This document shows, in pieces, positions 11,022 to 22,862 of a stretch of DNA of 64,000 nt (positions are counted from its first letter, which is position 1; each line of letters opens with the position of its first letter). A program made the position numbers and the translations under genes. The notes beneath the pieces were generated by a model. That model saw nothing but the letters and a program-made list of their open reading frames with translations, was not told the origin of the DNA and did no database searches. Origin of the DNA: Leucogyrophana mollusca (taxonomy: Eukaryota > Basidiomycota > Agaricomycetes > Boletales). The DNA lies in NCBI GenBank assembly GCA_021014945.1, contig MU266406.1, positions 47,563 through 111,562 of the forward strand, read 5' to 3'.

Positions 11022-12281
11022 TTAGCTTAACACAATCCCTCCGTCAACGGAAACCTATTAAACAGGATCAGAAATTGTCGAAATTGGCTGGCATAAGCCC
11101 CTTACGCTCTGGCCTACAACGTTCCATTTGATACGCTTGGTCAGGAGCCGATTTTAACTCCGTCTGGATTAACGCTTACCAGTTATGAAATGCGCTTCCT
11201 TAGAAGCCAGATAAGACACAAGACTAGCAACATCGTCCGGCTGACCGGGGTATCCGACAGCAGAATTATCTATTACCTTCAAAGCCGGTGGACCATCATC
11301 AGCCCTGACTGGAAGCAGTGCAATACAACGAAGAGAACGTACTCGCTGAACTCGGTCCTTGCCCGAATCGTCGCGCCCACGCTGAATTCGGATGCTATCC
11401 ACTTATTGATTAGGTCAATCAGTTACAATAATCAGTGATTGCCAGCAATCTGTGAAAGCGGATTTACTCATTGGGGTATCAATGATTCCTGGGGCGTAAG
11501 AGTTGACTGTTATGCCGTGACTACCCAATTCCAAAGCTGAGGGCGCCAGGTTAGGAGGGATGGGGAAAGATCGATCAACTTGTGGGCTGTACCTGCCGCC
11601 TGTGTCAACCCTCGGACGGCGAATTTGGTTGCACTATAGGCTACCCCGGCAAGAAGGCCTGCAAATTTCACATGCGCAGCGGCATTGACGCACTGAGCGA
11701 TAAATGATGAACTATTGAGGCATAACTGACCTCTTTTGCCGGCCATTGAAGACGCGCCCATTATTCTCCCGCCACGGCCCTGGGTGATCATCTGGATTGC
11801 GGCATACTTGTAGCACAGAAATACTCCTTTGGCGTTTACCTCGAAAATGGAGTCCCAGTTTTCGCCAGTAGCTAAGAGCAGTCAGCTGGGCAGCGGAAGG
11901 TGTAAGAGCTCAAAGCAGCCGGCCTACATTCCAGTAACGAGCCCACTTGAGCAATTCCAGCGTTTGCGACCATCTTTAGCCAATTGTGAATATTTTGCGA
12001 GAGTAGTCTGTTAGAGCGCCACTCACCACGTCTAATCCCCCCAGCTCTTCCGTCACTCTTTGGACCATCCTCTTTACCTCGGATTCTATACTCACATCAG
12101 CAGATACGACGCAGCTTCGGCAACCATTTGCGCTGATTTTCAATGCGAGAGCTTGTAGCTGTTCTTCTTTGGCACGAAGGTCGTTCACCGCGACATCGAA
12201 ACCATCGTGCGCAAGTCGAAGAGCGACAGCATGGCCGATGCCTTGCGCTGCCCCCGTTACGATGGCAATACCTTTGGACAT
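11022..12281 (-). CDS. Short-chain dehydrogenase/reductase, acetoin/diacetyl reductase-like (array copy 7)
   Basis: Starts MSKGIAIVTGAAQGIG at the ATG at 12281. Motifs in order: GGLDVV at the end of exon 1, MVANAGIAQ, ENWDSIFEVNAKGVFLCYKY, GASSMAGKRG (catalytic Ser), AYSATKFAVRGLTQAAG (YxxxK), ALELGSHGITVNSYAPG, PGQPDDVASLVSYLAS, the micro-exon at 11106-11113 (GQS) and VSVDGGIVLS before TAA. It is the first gene of the array as transcribed and diverges from the helicase/AAA gene 1.2 kb away. The reading is open throughout, so probably functional. Confidence 0.85.
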
Positions 12282-12331
12282 GACAGTACGAAGGATGATT
12301 CCCCAATAACGAAGGGTTGAACACTCGACCC

Positions 12332-12339
12332 CTTATATA
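12332..12339 (-). promoter_or_regulatory. TATA box of SDR copy 7
   Basis: Minus strand TATATAAG about 51 bases upstream of the ATG at 12281. A core-promoter role is inferred from sequence and position. Confidence 0.5.
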
Positions 12340-13454
12340 CTCCCCATTTCTTTTTGGATCTGTTCGCTTCCGATAAACATTCAGTTGAAGCCGGATGGTG
12401 CGGGCGATCTCCACTCCCGAAGATGCATGCCCAGTGCAGTCTCAATGAGACATGTCGTAACTGGCCAAGCAACGGACGAGCTCGGTGATATGTACAAAAT
12501 GGGCGACCTGATAAAAAGTGACACTGGTTACCGGGCGAAGTAGCGTCGAGGAGAGCACATCTGCCGGGTCGTTCAACTGTTCATTTGCAAGACCCTGCAA
12601 GACCACAGACGCGGCCATGTATCCCTGTGGGTTAGTGACGCTGATCCGATGGAGGAGCAGCGGAGACTGACAAGGCGCTCAACAAGAAATGTGACCAAGA
12701 ACTTGAAGAAGTTAGAACTGGCATGCAGCACAGCCACTCATGGTCGCCCGCGCGTGGCAAGGGCGTGGCAATTGCCCAGCGGCATGGCCGCTGGACTCCG
12801 ATTCGCCGCCAGACCTTCACGCTTTGATGTGGTCTTCGCTGATCTTACTTTCTGCTGGTGAGCTTAGACATTCCGCTACCTTGACCTGAAGCTGGCATCT
12901 CGAGATCTGCATGAGGTAGAGAGCTTCTGAAGTTGCGTCGCTCGGCACTCTACATGAACTGCAAGCAAATGTTCTCGAACTGTTCTGTCTTCGAGAATGA
13001 AATAGGGTGCTTTTCTGACGTTTCCAAAATATTGTCGTGTGTACGACGGCGATGAGAGGTGTAGGTGGCTATCATCTAGCTGGCTAACATCTAGTTCATT
13101 TGTATACTCACTTATCAGCACTCCAACAGTGCATATGGCGGTGTCTTCTGGAACTATCCAGAGAAAATAGTAGCGGATCGAGCATCAAAGACCTCTTCCG
13201 CCTCTCGTACACGGACCGTTTACTGCGGTCGCCCGTAATCGTGGTCTTCGAACGCCCAAAATGGTCTCACGCTGATCCTCCTCATTCTTTTTGCCGCCCT
13301 ATACTCAATCAGTGTGGGTCCTCGGCGCTTGACCACTGAGCGCCAATCGCTTGCTGTTGGCCATGAGGATCCTTGGGGCATCGAAACTGCTGTGCGGAAC
13401 CATATTTGATCCCCCATAAACTCCCATCTTTCTCCTCAACACGCTCGTCGTACG
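12340..13454. other. Divergent intergenic region
   Basis: About 1.1 kb between SDR copy 7 (minus) and the helicase/AAA gene (plus). It must hold the promoter of the latter. I see no coding motif in the short open readings here. Confidence 0.45.
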
Positions 13455-16400
13455 ATGGACCGAACACGCAGGCTCGACAGGCTTTTCATCGAAGTAATAA
13501 CTGGCAAAGTCACCGTTGCAAAGCATAACGCCCAGCTATTCCTGGAAGCAGTCTGCGCTCAGCAGGATTCTGCCGTATGCATCAGCAAGATAGTGGGGAA
13601 CAAAGCTGGAGTACCGTCAGTGCAGGCTGCGATGCGCTTCAACACCTCCTTGGTTTTTTTGAATGGTCCTGGAACTGACGTCGTCGCCTATCTACTTCTC
13701 GTAAAAGACGTTGGCGGGGGCGACGCCCTTAACCAAATCTTGAACAATATCGTTGACCCACCGATCTTTTGGTCTGCTTTTAGTCAAGCGTTTCGCGCTG
13801 GGCTGCTCGGTGACAAAGCACAGCTTGCTTTTGCTGGACTTCTCCTCCATCTCATTTCATTTAGCGGAGATGACGCCACCCAGTATCGTGACGTCGCGGC
13901 AGAAATAGTTAAACAAGACAGTTTTGACGCTTCACCACTGGCCGACTTGAGGGCAATCGGTCATCGTATCAAGCATATACTCTCCGCGTACGGCTCCAAC
14001 GCACTCACGGACGCTGAAAATGGTCCTGGCGGGCGTCACGACAACGATTTTGCTGACTTTCGCCACATCGCCATTCTCCCTACGGCGGACGAGATCCTTT
14101 CCGCTGAAGCACCTTTCCTTCGCCCAAGCGCGGCCCTTGAAGACCCTGAGACTGAGTCCACTCGGCTCGCCGATTACCTCGATAACACATACCGATTGTT
14201 GAGGGAGGATATGATTTATGAGATGCGGGAGGAGTTACAAATTGCTCTCGGGAAGAAGAAGGGGAAACACAGAGGTTTAGTTGTGGAGGGGCTGACGTTG
14301 ATTGATATCCATTGCGGAACGCCTGATAGGAGATCTCGCTGGGCAATCGTTCTCCAATGCCACGGAGATCTATGGCAATTCAAGAAGGTCCCGGAGAAGG
14401 ATCGTCGTTCCTTCCTCACACACGATTATCACGGCTCCAAAATCCTTAAACATCAATCTCTCGCGTGCATTATCGTCGACGGAGAGGTTGCCGCTTTTGC
14501 CACTGTCAATCGTGTTGAAGACCTCCTAGCAAAGAAACCCCCGGTCATCGTGCTTCATCTGGAGGGAGAGGCCACCACAACTAGGGCTCTCCTCAAGCTC
14601 AAGGTCGCGCGGCATATTAAACTTATACAAATTGATACTGCCATCTTTGCATATGAGCCGGTGTTAAAGGCCATCCAGCACACTCAGGAAGTGCCACTTT
14701 CCCAGGAGATTCTTTTCTGGAAAGAAGGCGATCTTCTGGAGAGCCCCTCTACCATGCCCGCAAGGATCATCCAGTCCGTTGCTCAGAATCCCTCCCAAGA
14801 TTTGCAATCCCTCCTGGGAACACCCAAGTCGATAAAGCTTGATGAATCGCAAACCGCATCTCTGCTGTCGGCACTGACACAGAAGGTTTCACTGATACAA
14901 GGCCCTCCTGGTACGTCTCTTACATTTGGCTTTCTGCCAGTTAGCTGACCACCGCGTTTTACGATACACAGGGACCGGGAAATCGTTTATCGGCGCTCTT
15001 CTTGCCAAAACTCTTCATGACTGTACCATACAAACCATTTTGGTTGTCTGCTACACCAATCATGCCCTGGACCAGTTTCTGGAGGACCTCATTAACATCG
15101 GTATCCCTTCAGACAGCATGGTGCGGCTTGGAGCGAAAGCGAAAGCAGAAGTGGACCACTTGAGCTTATTCAACCAGAAGAAGAGCAACCATGCGCTTTC
15201 CAAGGCAGACTGGAGCATCATCGACCACTTGAAAGCCGATTCGGAAGATCTGTGCGAGCGCCTCGAGAAAGTATTTGACCAGTACAAAGCAGCAACGATA
15301 CAAGCTGCCGACATTCTACGACACCTAGAGTTCAACGACTCTGCCTATTTCGATGCGTTTCGTGTTCCCGAGTCGGACGACGGAATGACTCAAGTTGATC
15401 GGCATGGTCGCGCAATTGACTTCCGTTTCTTGTTCAACCATTGGTCGAAAGGCTGGGATGCTGGTATGTTCAGAGATCATCCGCAAATACGGGATGCGTC
15501 CGAGATCTGGGGCATGCCTAAGCCTCAGCGCCTCAAGTTGATCGAGAAATGGTCGACAGACATTCGCAAGGAACTGGTTGCCGAAATGTGCGCCATCGGG
15601 AAGAATTACAACGGCCGACAAGCTCACCTCGCACGCAAGTTCAGCGAGAATGTTACTGCGACGTTGAAGATGAAGAGGATCATAGGGTGCACGACGACTG
15701 GTGCTGCCAAGTACAGCGAAGATATCCGTGCAGCTGCACCCGACGTCCTTCTTGTCGAGGAAGCGGGCGAGATTTTAGAAAGCCACGTCCTCACGGCATT
15801 GGGAGAAAAAACAAAGCAGCTGATTTTGATTGGTGATCACAAGTGAGCGTCTTAGTCTGCTTGTGGCCAAATCAAATTTGACTTGTTTGCGTCTAGGCAA
15901 CTTCGTCCAAAAGTCAATCACTACCTGCTCACGGTGGAGAAGGGGGAGGGCTATAATCTCAACATGTCGCTGTTTGAGCGCCTCGTTTTGAAAGGATTTC
16001 CTCACAAGACTCTCACTGCACAACATCGCATGAGGCCCGAGATATCGACGCTCATCCGACGCCTTACCTATCCGGATCTCACCGATGCCCCGGGAACGAA
16101 AGGCCGCGATAACATTCGCGGCGTTCGCGACAATATTATATTCATCAACCATGATTATCCGGAAGACGATATGCTTCAGGCCGCAGATCGGGGAGACGCA
16201 GGATCGCCCTCTTCAAAGCAGAATACCTATGAGGTGCAAATGGTCCTGAAGATGGTTCGATACCTTGCACAGCAGGGATACGGGACCGATAAGATTGTCA
16301 TCCTAACTCCTTACCTGGGGCAGCTCTACAACCTCCGAGAAGCGTTGAAGACTGACAATGACCCAGTACTCAACGACCTGGATTCATTTGATCTCGTTCG

Positions 16401-19400
16401 TGCTGGCCTGCTATCCGCGGCGGCAGCAAATGTGTCTAAGAGGCGGATACGTCTTGCGACTATAGGTACACGCGTGCCCTGCTTCGGAATTTTCCCTTGC
16501 GCTTATCTTTATACTCGTAGACAACTATCAGGGCGAGGAGAGCGACATTGTTATCGCGAGCTTGACCAGGAGCAACGCGTCCCACGACATTGGCTTCATG
16601 AGCTCTCCTGAGCGTGTGAATGTGTTACTTTCCAGAGCTCGCGATGGACTTATTCTGATTGGCAATGCTCCGACTTTCTTAAATGCGCGAAAGGGCAAAG
16701 AACTCTGGGGCACGTTATTCGGCCTTCTCAAGGACGGGGGTCACATATACGACGGTTTCCCAATCAAATGCGAGCGCCACCCCGACAGGAAAGCAATTCT
16801 AAATCAAGCCGTCGATTTCGACGTGCAGTGCCCCGACGGTGGCTGCACCGAACCATGGTGGGTCCATAACTTGCCCTCGAGGCTCACGGTATACTCACTG
16901 AACGTCTCTGTAGCGGTACTATGCTGAGCTGTAATCTCCACCGATGTCCGTCCAAGTGCCACCAACTCTCTGATCATTCCAAAATGCCATGCGAGTACAT
17001 ATTCTATGCCAAGTGCATGGCGAACGTGCACGACCAGTCCTGGCAGTGCCATCAAGGCCAACCAGTCACCTGTCCTAAATGCGACCGCGATGCGAAGCGT
17101 GCCGAACAACAGCGAGCGAAGGATTTCCTGCGTCAGCAGAAACAGGAGGCGGATCGGCTGGCGCATGAACGTCGAATGGCAGACATTGAGGCGAAGTTCG
17201 CTTTGGAGAATGAAGTGCTCGCAGATGCACAGCTCGCGCAGCAAAGGGCGGACGCGATCCGGCAGAAAGAGAAGGACCTTGAGGCAGCCAGAGCGAGGGT
17301 CAAAAACGCATCCAGAACTCAAGGGACCTCAGCTCCGCGTAGCCCACCTCTACCAGATAACGCCACGCCAGAAACAAAACCCATGGTGAAACCTATGCAT
17401 GCACCCAACGAACGACCACTCCCTCCCCCTCCCCAACCCCCCGCTCCCGCCACTAGATCTATCGCACGAGACGATTGGCAGCGGCAGAAAGACATAGACG
17501 GCGCCTACAACGACGCTATCGACGCAATCATGGATATGACTGGGCTCGAGGATGTGAAAAACCAAGTCCTTAAAATCAAAGCAAAGATCGACCTGGCAAA
17601 GCGACAAGGTTTATCCCTTAATAAGGAGCGTTTGAATCTTGTCCTCCTCGGTAACCCTGGAACTGGTACAAGTCCTCTGGTGTAACCTATCGAAAGTCGC
17701 TGAACAATTTTACAGGGAAGACTACAGTCGCCAGGTTATATGCACAATTTCTTGCATCCATTCAAGTGCTCCCCGGTAGCGCATTTATCGAAACGACAGG
17801 GGCCAATCTGGCGAACGATGGAGTTTCAGGAGCAAAGAAGCTCATCGAAGATGCTGTCAAGGCTGGAGGAGGAGCTATCTTCATCGACGAGGCATATCAA
17901 CTCGTGGGCGAACACCAGTTTCAAGGCGGCCAAGTTCTCGACTTCCTATTGGCTGAAATGGAGAATCGAGTGGGAACACTGGTCTTCATATTAGCTGGCT
18001 ACAACAAACAGATGGAGAAATTCTTTGAGCATAATCCTGGACTGCCGAGTCGCGTGCCATATCGGTTACAATTCGCGGACTACGGGGACGACGAGCTACT
18101 CAGCATGATGGAGGACCTGGTTCAGAAGAAGTACAAGGGCGCGATGAAGGTTGAAGATGGCATCCGGGGTCTGTATGGGCGCATTGCTGTGCGGCGGTTG
18201 GGCTATGGTCGAGGACGCGAGGGGTTCGGAAATGCTCGTGCGCTGCAAAACATGTTCGCGAAAGTGTGCGAGCGTCAAGCCGAACGCGTCGAAAGAGAAC
18301 GTAAGGAGGGGCAACTGCCCGATGATTTCTTCCTCGCCAAGGAAGATCTGATTGGTCCCGATCCGTCCACGGTTTTCCCCCAGAGCAAGCCTTGGGCCAG
18401 GCTCCAGTCACTCATTGGCCTTGAAGCCGTCAAAGAGTCGATACGGAACTTGTTCGCGTTGATCGAGGTGAACTACCAGCGCGAGTTAAAAGAGACGAAG
18501 CCCATAGAGATGTCCCTCAATCGCGTATTCCTTGGGTCTCCTGGAACTGGCAAGACAACGGTCGCCAAGCTTTACGGCCAAGTGCTCTCGGACCTTGGCC
18601 TGTTGAGCAACGGCGAAGGTGAGACAGCATCCCCTCCGAATTTTGAACAGTAATAAACACCATCGATAGTTGTTCTAAAGAATCCAGCGGATTTCATTGG
18701 AGCCCATCTTGGGGAATCCGAGAAAAACACGAAGGCTATTCTCGCTAGTACGGCTGGCAAAGTTCTAGTTATCGATGAGGCGAGTTGGCGAATCGGTGAA
18801 GACTCCGGTGTATGAGCGCTCATCTTAGGCATTAAATAGGCCTACATGTTGTATGGCGGAAGTGCAGGCAGTCAAGATCCTTTCAAAACCACAGTTATCG
18901 ACACGATTGTTGCAGAAATACAGAGTGTCCCAGGCGAGGATCGTTGCGTATTGTTGCTGGGGTACAAGGCTCAAATGGAGGAGATGTTCCAGGTTCGTGC
19001 GAGCCACTGCATTAGATCTCAACTCTTCATTTTTGAAATAACTTATACCATAGAACGTCAACCCCGGCCTAGCTCGGCGCTTTGCCATTGAGAACGCCTT
19101 CAATTTTGAGGATTTCACGGACTCACAGTTACGCGAAATATTGGATTTCAAATTGAAAGACCAGGACCTTAACGCCACAGATGCAGCCAAAGACGTCGCC
19201 AGCAACCTTCTCGGACGGGCACGCAATCGCCCAAACTTTGGGAATGCTGGAGAGGTCGAGAACATGCTTGGCCTAGCCAAGGCGCGATACCAAACACGTC
19301 AGGCTTCTGTGCCCGCTCATAAGCGCTCCGACGTCGTTTTCGAACCTCGCGACTTTGACCCTGACTTCGACCGCGACCTAAACGCTTCTGCTAATCTGGC

Positions 19401-21044
19401 CAAACTCTTCGATGACATCGTCGGATGCGAGGATATCATAAGCAAACTTGGCGATTATCAGAAAACTGCTCGAGGGATGAAAGCCCAGGGGATGGACATG
19501 CGTCAAGGTGGCATTCCTACGAACTTCATCTTCAAGGGACCTCCAGGTATTGGCCCTGTTATCTGTGTCAACCCCACCCTGACAAATTTTGCGTGGTTGG
19601 ATAAGGGACTGGCAAAACAACCGTGGCAAGGAAAATGGGACAGGTCTACTACGACATGGGCTTTTTATCCACAAAGGATGTCGTGGAATGCTCCGCTTCG
19701 GATCTGGTGGGCCAGTACGTCGGCCAGACAGGTCCAAAGACGAAGAAGCTCTTTGAGAAGGCCCTCGGCAAGGTTCTTTTCGTTGATGAAGCATATAGAC
19801 TTGGCGAAGGACATTTTGCTAAGGAAGCCATGGATGAACTCGTCGGCCTTCTCACACACGAGAGCTTCAAGAGCAAGCTTCTAGTCATCCTCGCTGGATA
19901 TGACCAGGAGATGAATGCTTTGCTCGCGGTAAACCCTGGCCTGTCCAGTCGTTTCTCGGAAGAAGTTGTATTCCCGAATATGTCTTCAGACCAATGCCTG
20001 TCGATCATCAACAAGGAGCTCAAGAGCAAACACATCAGCCTTGACGAATTGGCTGATCCGTCGTCAGACGAATATCAGCGGATGAAAATGATCATCGATG
20101 AGCTATCCCAGCTACCATCGTGGGGTAATGCTCGAGATACGAAGACAATGGCTTCGACGATGATCAACGAAGCACTCAAATCCGCGGCAGACAAGCCACC
20201 CGGTGCGGGATTGATATTGGCAGCAACTCAAGCTGTGAGCATTATGGAAGCTATGCTATCGAAACAACGCGGGCGTGCGATCGATGTCCCTAAAAAACCT
20301 CAGCCATCGCTTCCTCAGCAGACCCAGCAAGCTGCTCCTCCACCACCACACCGTCCACCACAGGTGTCTCGCCCTCAAGTGGCTCAACCTCCTCGCGCTC
20401 GACAACCCCCGCAGCCTCGCGCCGCCCCACCGCCTACCCAACCCCGACCTGCACGCCCCTCAGGCTCCACAAACCAGGCGCCGAAGCCCTCCCAGGCCCG
20501 TACAGCACCTCCTCAAACTCGTGCTGCGACGCCCTCAGCGAGAACAGTTCCCGCAGCAGCCACTAATTCATCCCTCTCCTCTCAACGCGATGCTGGCGTG
20601 TCCGATGAGATATGGTACCGGCTTCAAGCTGATGCACAAGCGGCGGAATCAGCCGCCAGTGCAGCCAAAGAAGCACAACGAAAGCTCCAGCAAGAATTGC
20701 AGAAAGCCGAAGCGCGCCAAAAGGCCGCTGAAAAAGCTGCCCAGGCCCTAGAGCTCGCTAAAGCGCAGGCTAAAAATCAAGCCGAACAAGACGAACTCAA
20801 ACGAAAGCGAGAACAGGCGCGGATTCGCGAGGTGGAGGCCAAAGCAGCACGTGAGAGAGCCCTCGCGGCTCTGAGAGCAAAACAGCAAGAGGAGGCAAAG
20901 CAGCGGACGCAGGAAGCCAAGGCCCAGGCTGCGCTACGTCGAATGGGAGTGTGTGTTGCCGGGTTCCAGTGGATCCGTCAAGAATCGGGATATAGATGTG
21001 CAGGAGGAAGTCATTTTGTCTCCCACGCGCAACTAGGAGTCTAG
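13455..21044 (+). CDS. UPF1/ZNFX1-like helicase fused to NFX1 zinc fingers and three CbbX/SpoVK-type AAA+ modules
   Basis: Ten exons: 13455-14910, 14972-15842, 15897-16465, 16521-16857, 16914-17665, 17716-18618, 18670-18779, 18840-18992, 19054-19546, 19606-21044. They sum to 7083 bases, in frame, ~2360 residues. After a ~480-residue N-terminal region comes a superfamily 1 helicase: Walker A GPPGTGKS at 483-490, VEEAGE near 747, GDHKQLRP near 773, QHRMRPE near 818, DNYQGEE near 966 and LLSRARDG near 1001. Cys/His-rich NFX1-type fingers follow (about 1069-1135). Three AAA+ modules have Walker A at 1324 (GNPGTGKT), 1602 (GSPGTGKT) and 1879 (GPPGTGKT), with IDEAY/VDEAY Walker B near 1384, 1666 and 1940. 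Then come a Pro-rich stretch (~2105-2200) and an Ala/Glu/Lys coiled coil to ~2325. ZNFX1 and yeast Hrr1 relatives act in small-RNA or antiviral pathways; a role here is inference. Intron 7 is GC-AG. Confidence 0.88.
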
Positions 21045-21387
21045 GAGCTGATCTCGGAACGCTCGAACTCTCTTCCCCGTGTATAATTTGTGCTACAAGA
21101 TAATTTGTACTCGAATCACATGTAATTGTAAAGTGAAGCACGGGAACAATCCCCCCAGGCGGTGGCTTTGCCACAGTGGCTTGAGTCGTTGGAACAGCTT
21201 CCTTTGCCTTCCAATCACTTGCTTGATCCTTGCCTCAAAGTCGAACCTGGTCTCAAGGTTTGAGTCAAGATCACGCTTGGGAAAGACTTTCTCTGGTAGC
21301 TAATATAGGTAATTGCGTCCGGACTATATTTTCAATTCGAGCGCGTGCACAAAATAGTATCAGACGCGAATTGTCGCATCGATTCAG
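21045..21387. other. Short tandem intergenic region
   Basis: About 340 bases between the helicase/AAA gene and Pex19, both on the plus strand. It must hold a 3' end and the Pex19 promoter; no clear TATA box seen. Confidence 0.4.
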
Positions 21388-22580
21388 ATGCCTGACAATA
21401 CTAAACCCCATATCGACGAGGACGAGGACCTTGATGATCTCGACGGTATGTCCGCTTTCTTTGCATCCACTATTGCTTCTGTGCTTTAACCCCAATGATT
21501 AAATAGATGTCCTGGATCAGTTCTCGCCTGCACAAGCACTTCCAGCTGCGTCGCCGGTGCCGCCACCACCACCACCAGCTGGGACTAGTGCGGGGTCGGC
21601 GAAGTCGCCAATACCACCATCGTCTTCTACAGCAGGCCCTGACCTACCGCCCGATTTTGCCTCGGAACTCGCTCGTGGCATGGAGAACCTGATGCGCGAG
21701 ATGGGTGGTGATTTCAGTGTTGGAGGCCTCACGGATGACCCCAGTACTGGAGGCAAAGACGAGACACCACAAGAGAGAGAGGAACGAGAACGCGCTTTTG
21801 CAGCGGCATGGGAAGCCATGCTTATCGAAGGAATGGACGGGATGGTAGATCCAGCTCTTAGGTCGGGCACCAGTGCTGCCTCCCCGCCTCCCCCGGGAGC
21901 AGATAGAGATGGATATCAGGCCCGCGTACGGGCAGCTATGAGTAAACTTAAAGAGAGCGAGTCGACATTAAAATCGACCTCTGCCGAGTCTGCATCTGCC
22001 GGTGCGGACCCGCTAGAGGCACTGCTAGCGCAGCTCGGTGATCTAGGTGGGGAGGGAGAGGAGAGTGAAGAGGGGTTGCAAGGTATGTTGGAGATGATGA
22101 TGGGACAGCTTATGAGCAAGGACGTTCTGTACGAGCCCCTGAAGGAGCTATCAGACAAGGTACGCGTGTTCTCTTTCCTTCGCCATCGATCCTTTGACTA
22201 ACTACCTTACGATCTAATAACTAGTTCCCTGACTACCTTGCTACGCACGCGGCCACCCTGTCCGCGCAAGATAAAACGCGTTACGATGCGCAAATAGTGT
22301 GTATACGACGTCTTCTTGAGGTGTTTGAAGCGAAAGACTTCAAAGACGAGGACGAACAGGCGAAGGAGAAGATTGTCGAGCTTATGGGCGAGGTGAGTTG
22401 CCCTGCACCAGACTCAGAACCCTTGTCGTTACATAGCAGTTCGTGCTCCAACTAACTCGAATCCCTCAGCTCCAAGCTCACGGTTCACCTCCAGAGGAGA
22501 TTATGGGCCCGCTTCCACCTGGGTTCAACATGGGCGCTGACGGCCTTCCCAACGTTCCAGACAACTGTATTATTAGTTGA
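21388..22580 (+). CDS. PEX19: Peroxisomal membrane protein import receptor Pex19
   Basis: Four exons (21388-21445, 21507-22159, 22225-22392, 22470-22580) total 990 bases, 329 residues. Pex19 binds newly made peroxisomal membrane proteins in the cytosol and delivers them to Pex3. Seen here: an acidic N terminus (DEDEDLDDLD), a Pro/Ala-rich linker, GMENLMREMGG and LEMMMGQLMSKDVLYEPLKEL, which are typical of the family, then FPDYLATHAATLS. The C terminus ends in Cys-Ile-Ile-Ser, a CaaX box, matching the known farnesylation of Pex19. Length fits fungal Pex19 (about 300-340). The start is the first in-frame ATG and sets the acidic N terminus. Regulation is not visible. Confidence 0.93.
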
Positions 22581-22862
22581 GTAACAGTGTCCCTTGGCAG
22601 TGAGCTGGAAGTAGTGCATATATTTATTGGGGGGCGAGAAGTGAGAGCGCGGATCTAATGGACCAAGAAGTACCAAGGGGGTGTATGATACATGATATCA
22701 CGAACTATTTGTATATGTACATCTAGACCAGTCGCTGACAAGGAGTGGGGTAGGATATGCGGCCAAGCTCTATAACTTGTGCCTAGCGCGCTATTGTGAA
22801 GTGGGGCTCCAGCCCACTGTTCTGTGACAGGAAAAGAAAGGGGGAAACGTGGGCTACTAAGC

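Noticed and set aside
60..12281. SDR array as part of a secondary-metabolite gene cluster
   Set aside because: No polyketide or peptide synthase, terpene cyclase, P450 or transporter is present; the array is a family expansion on its own.
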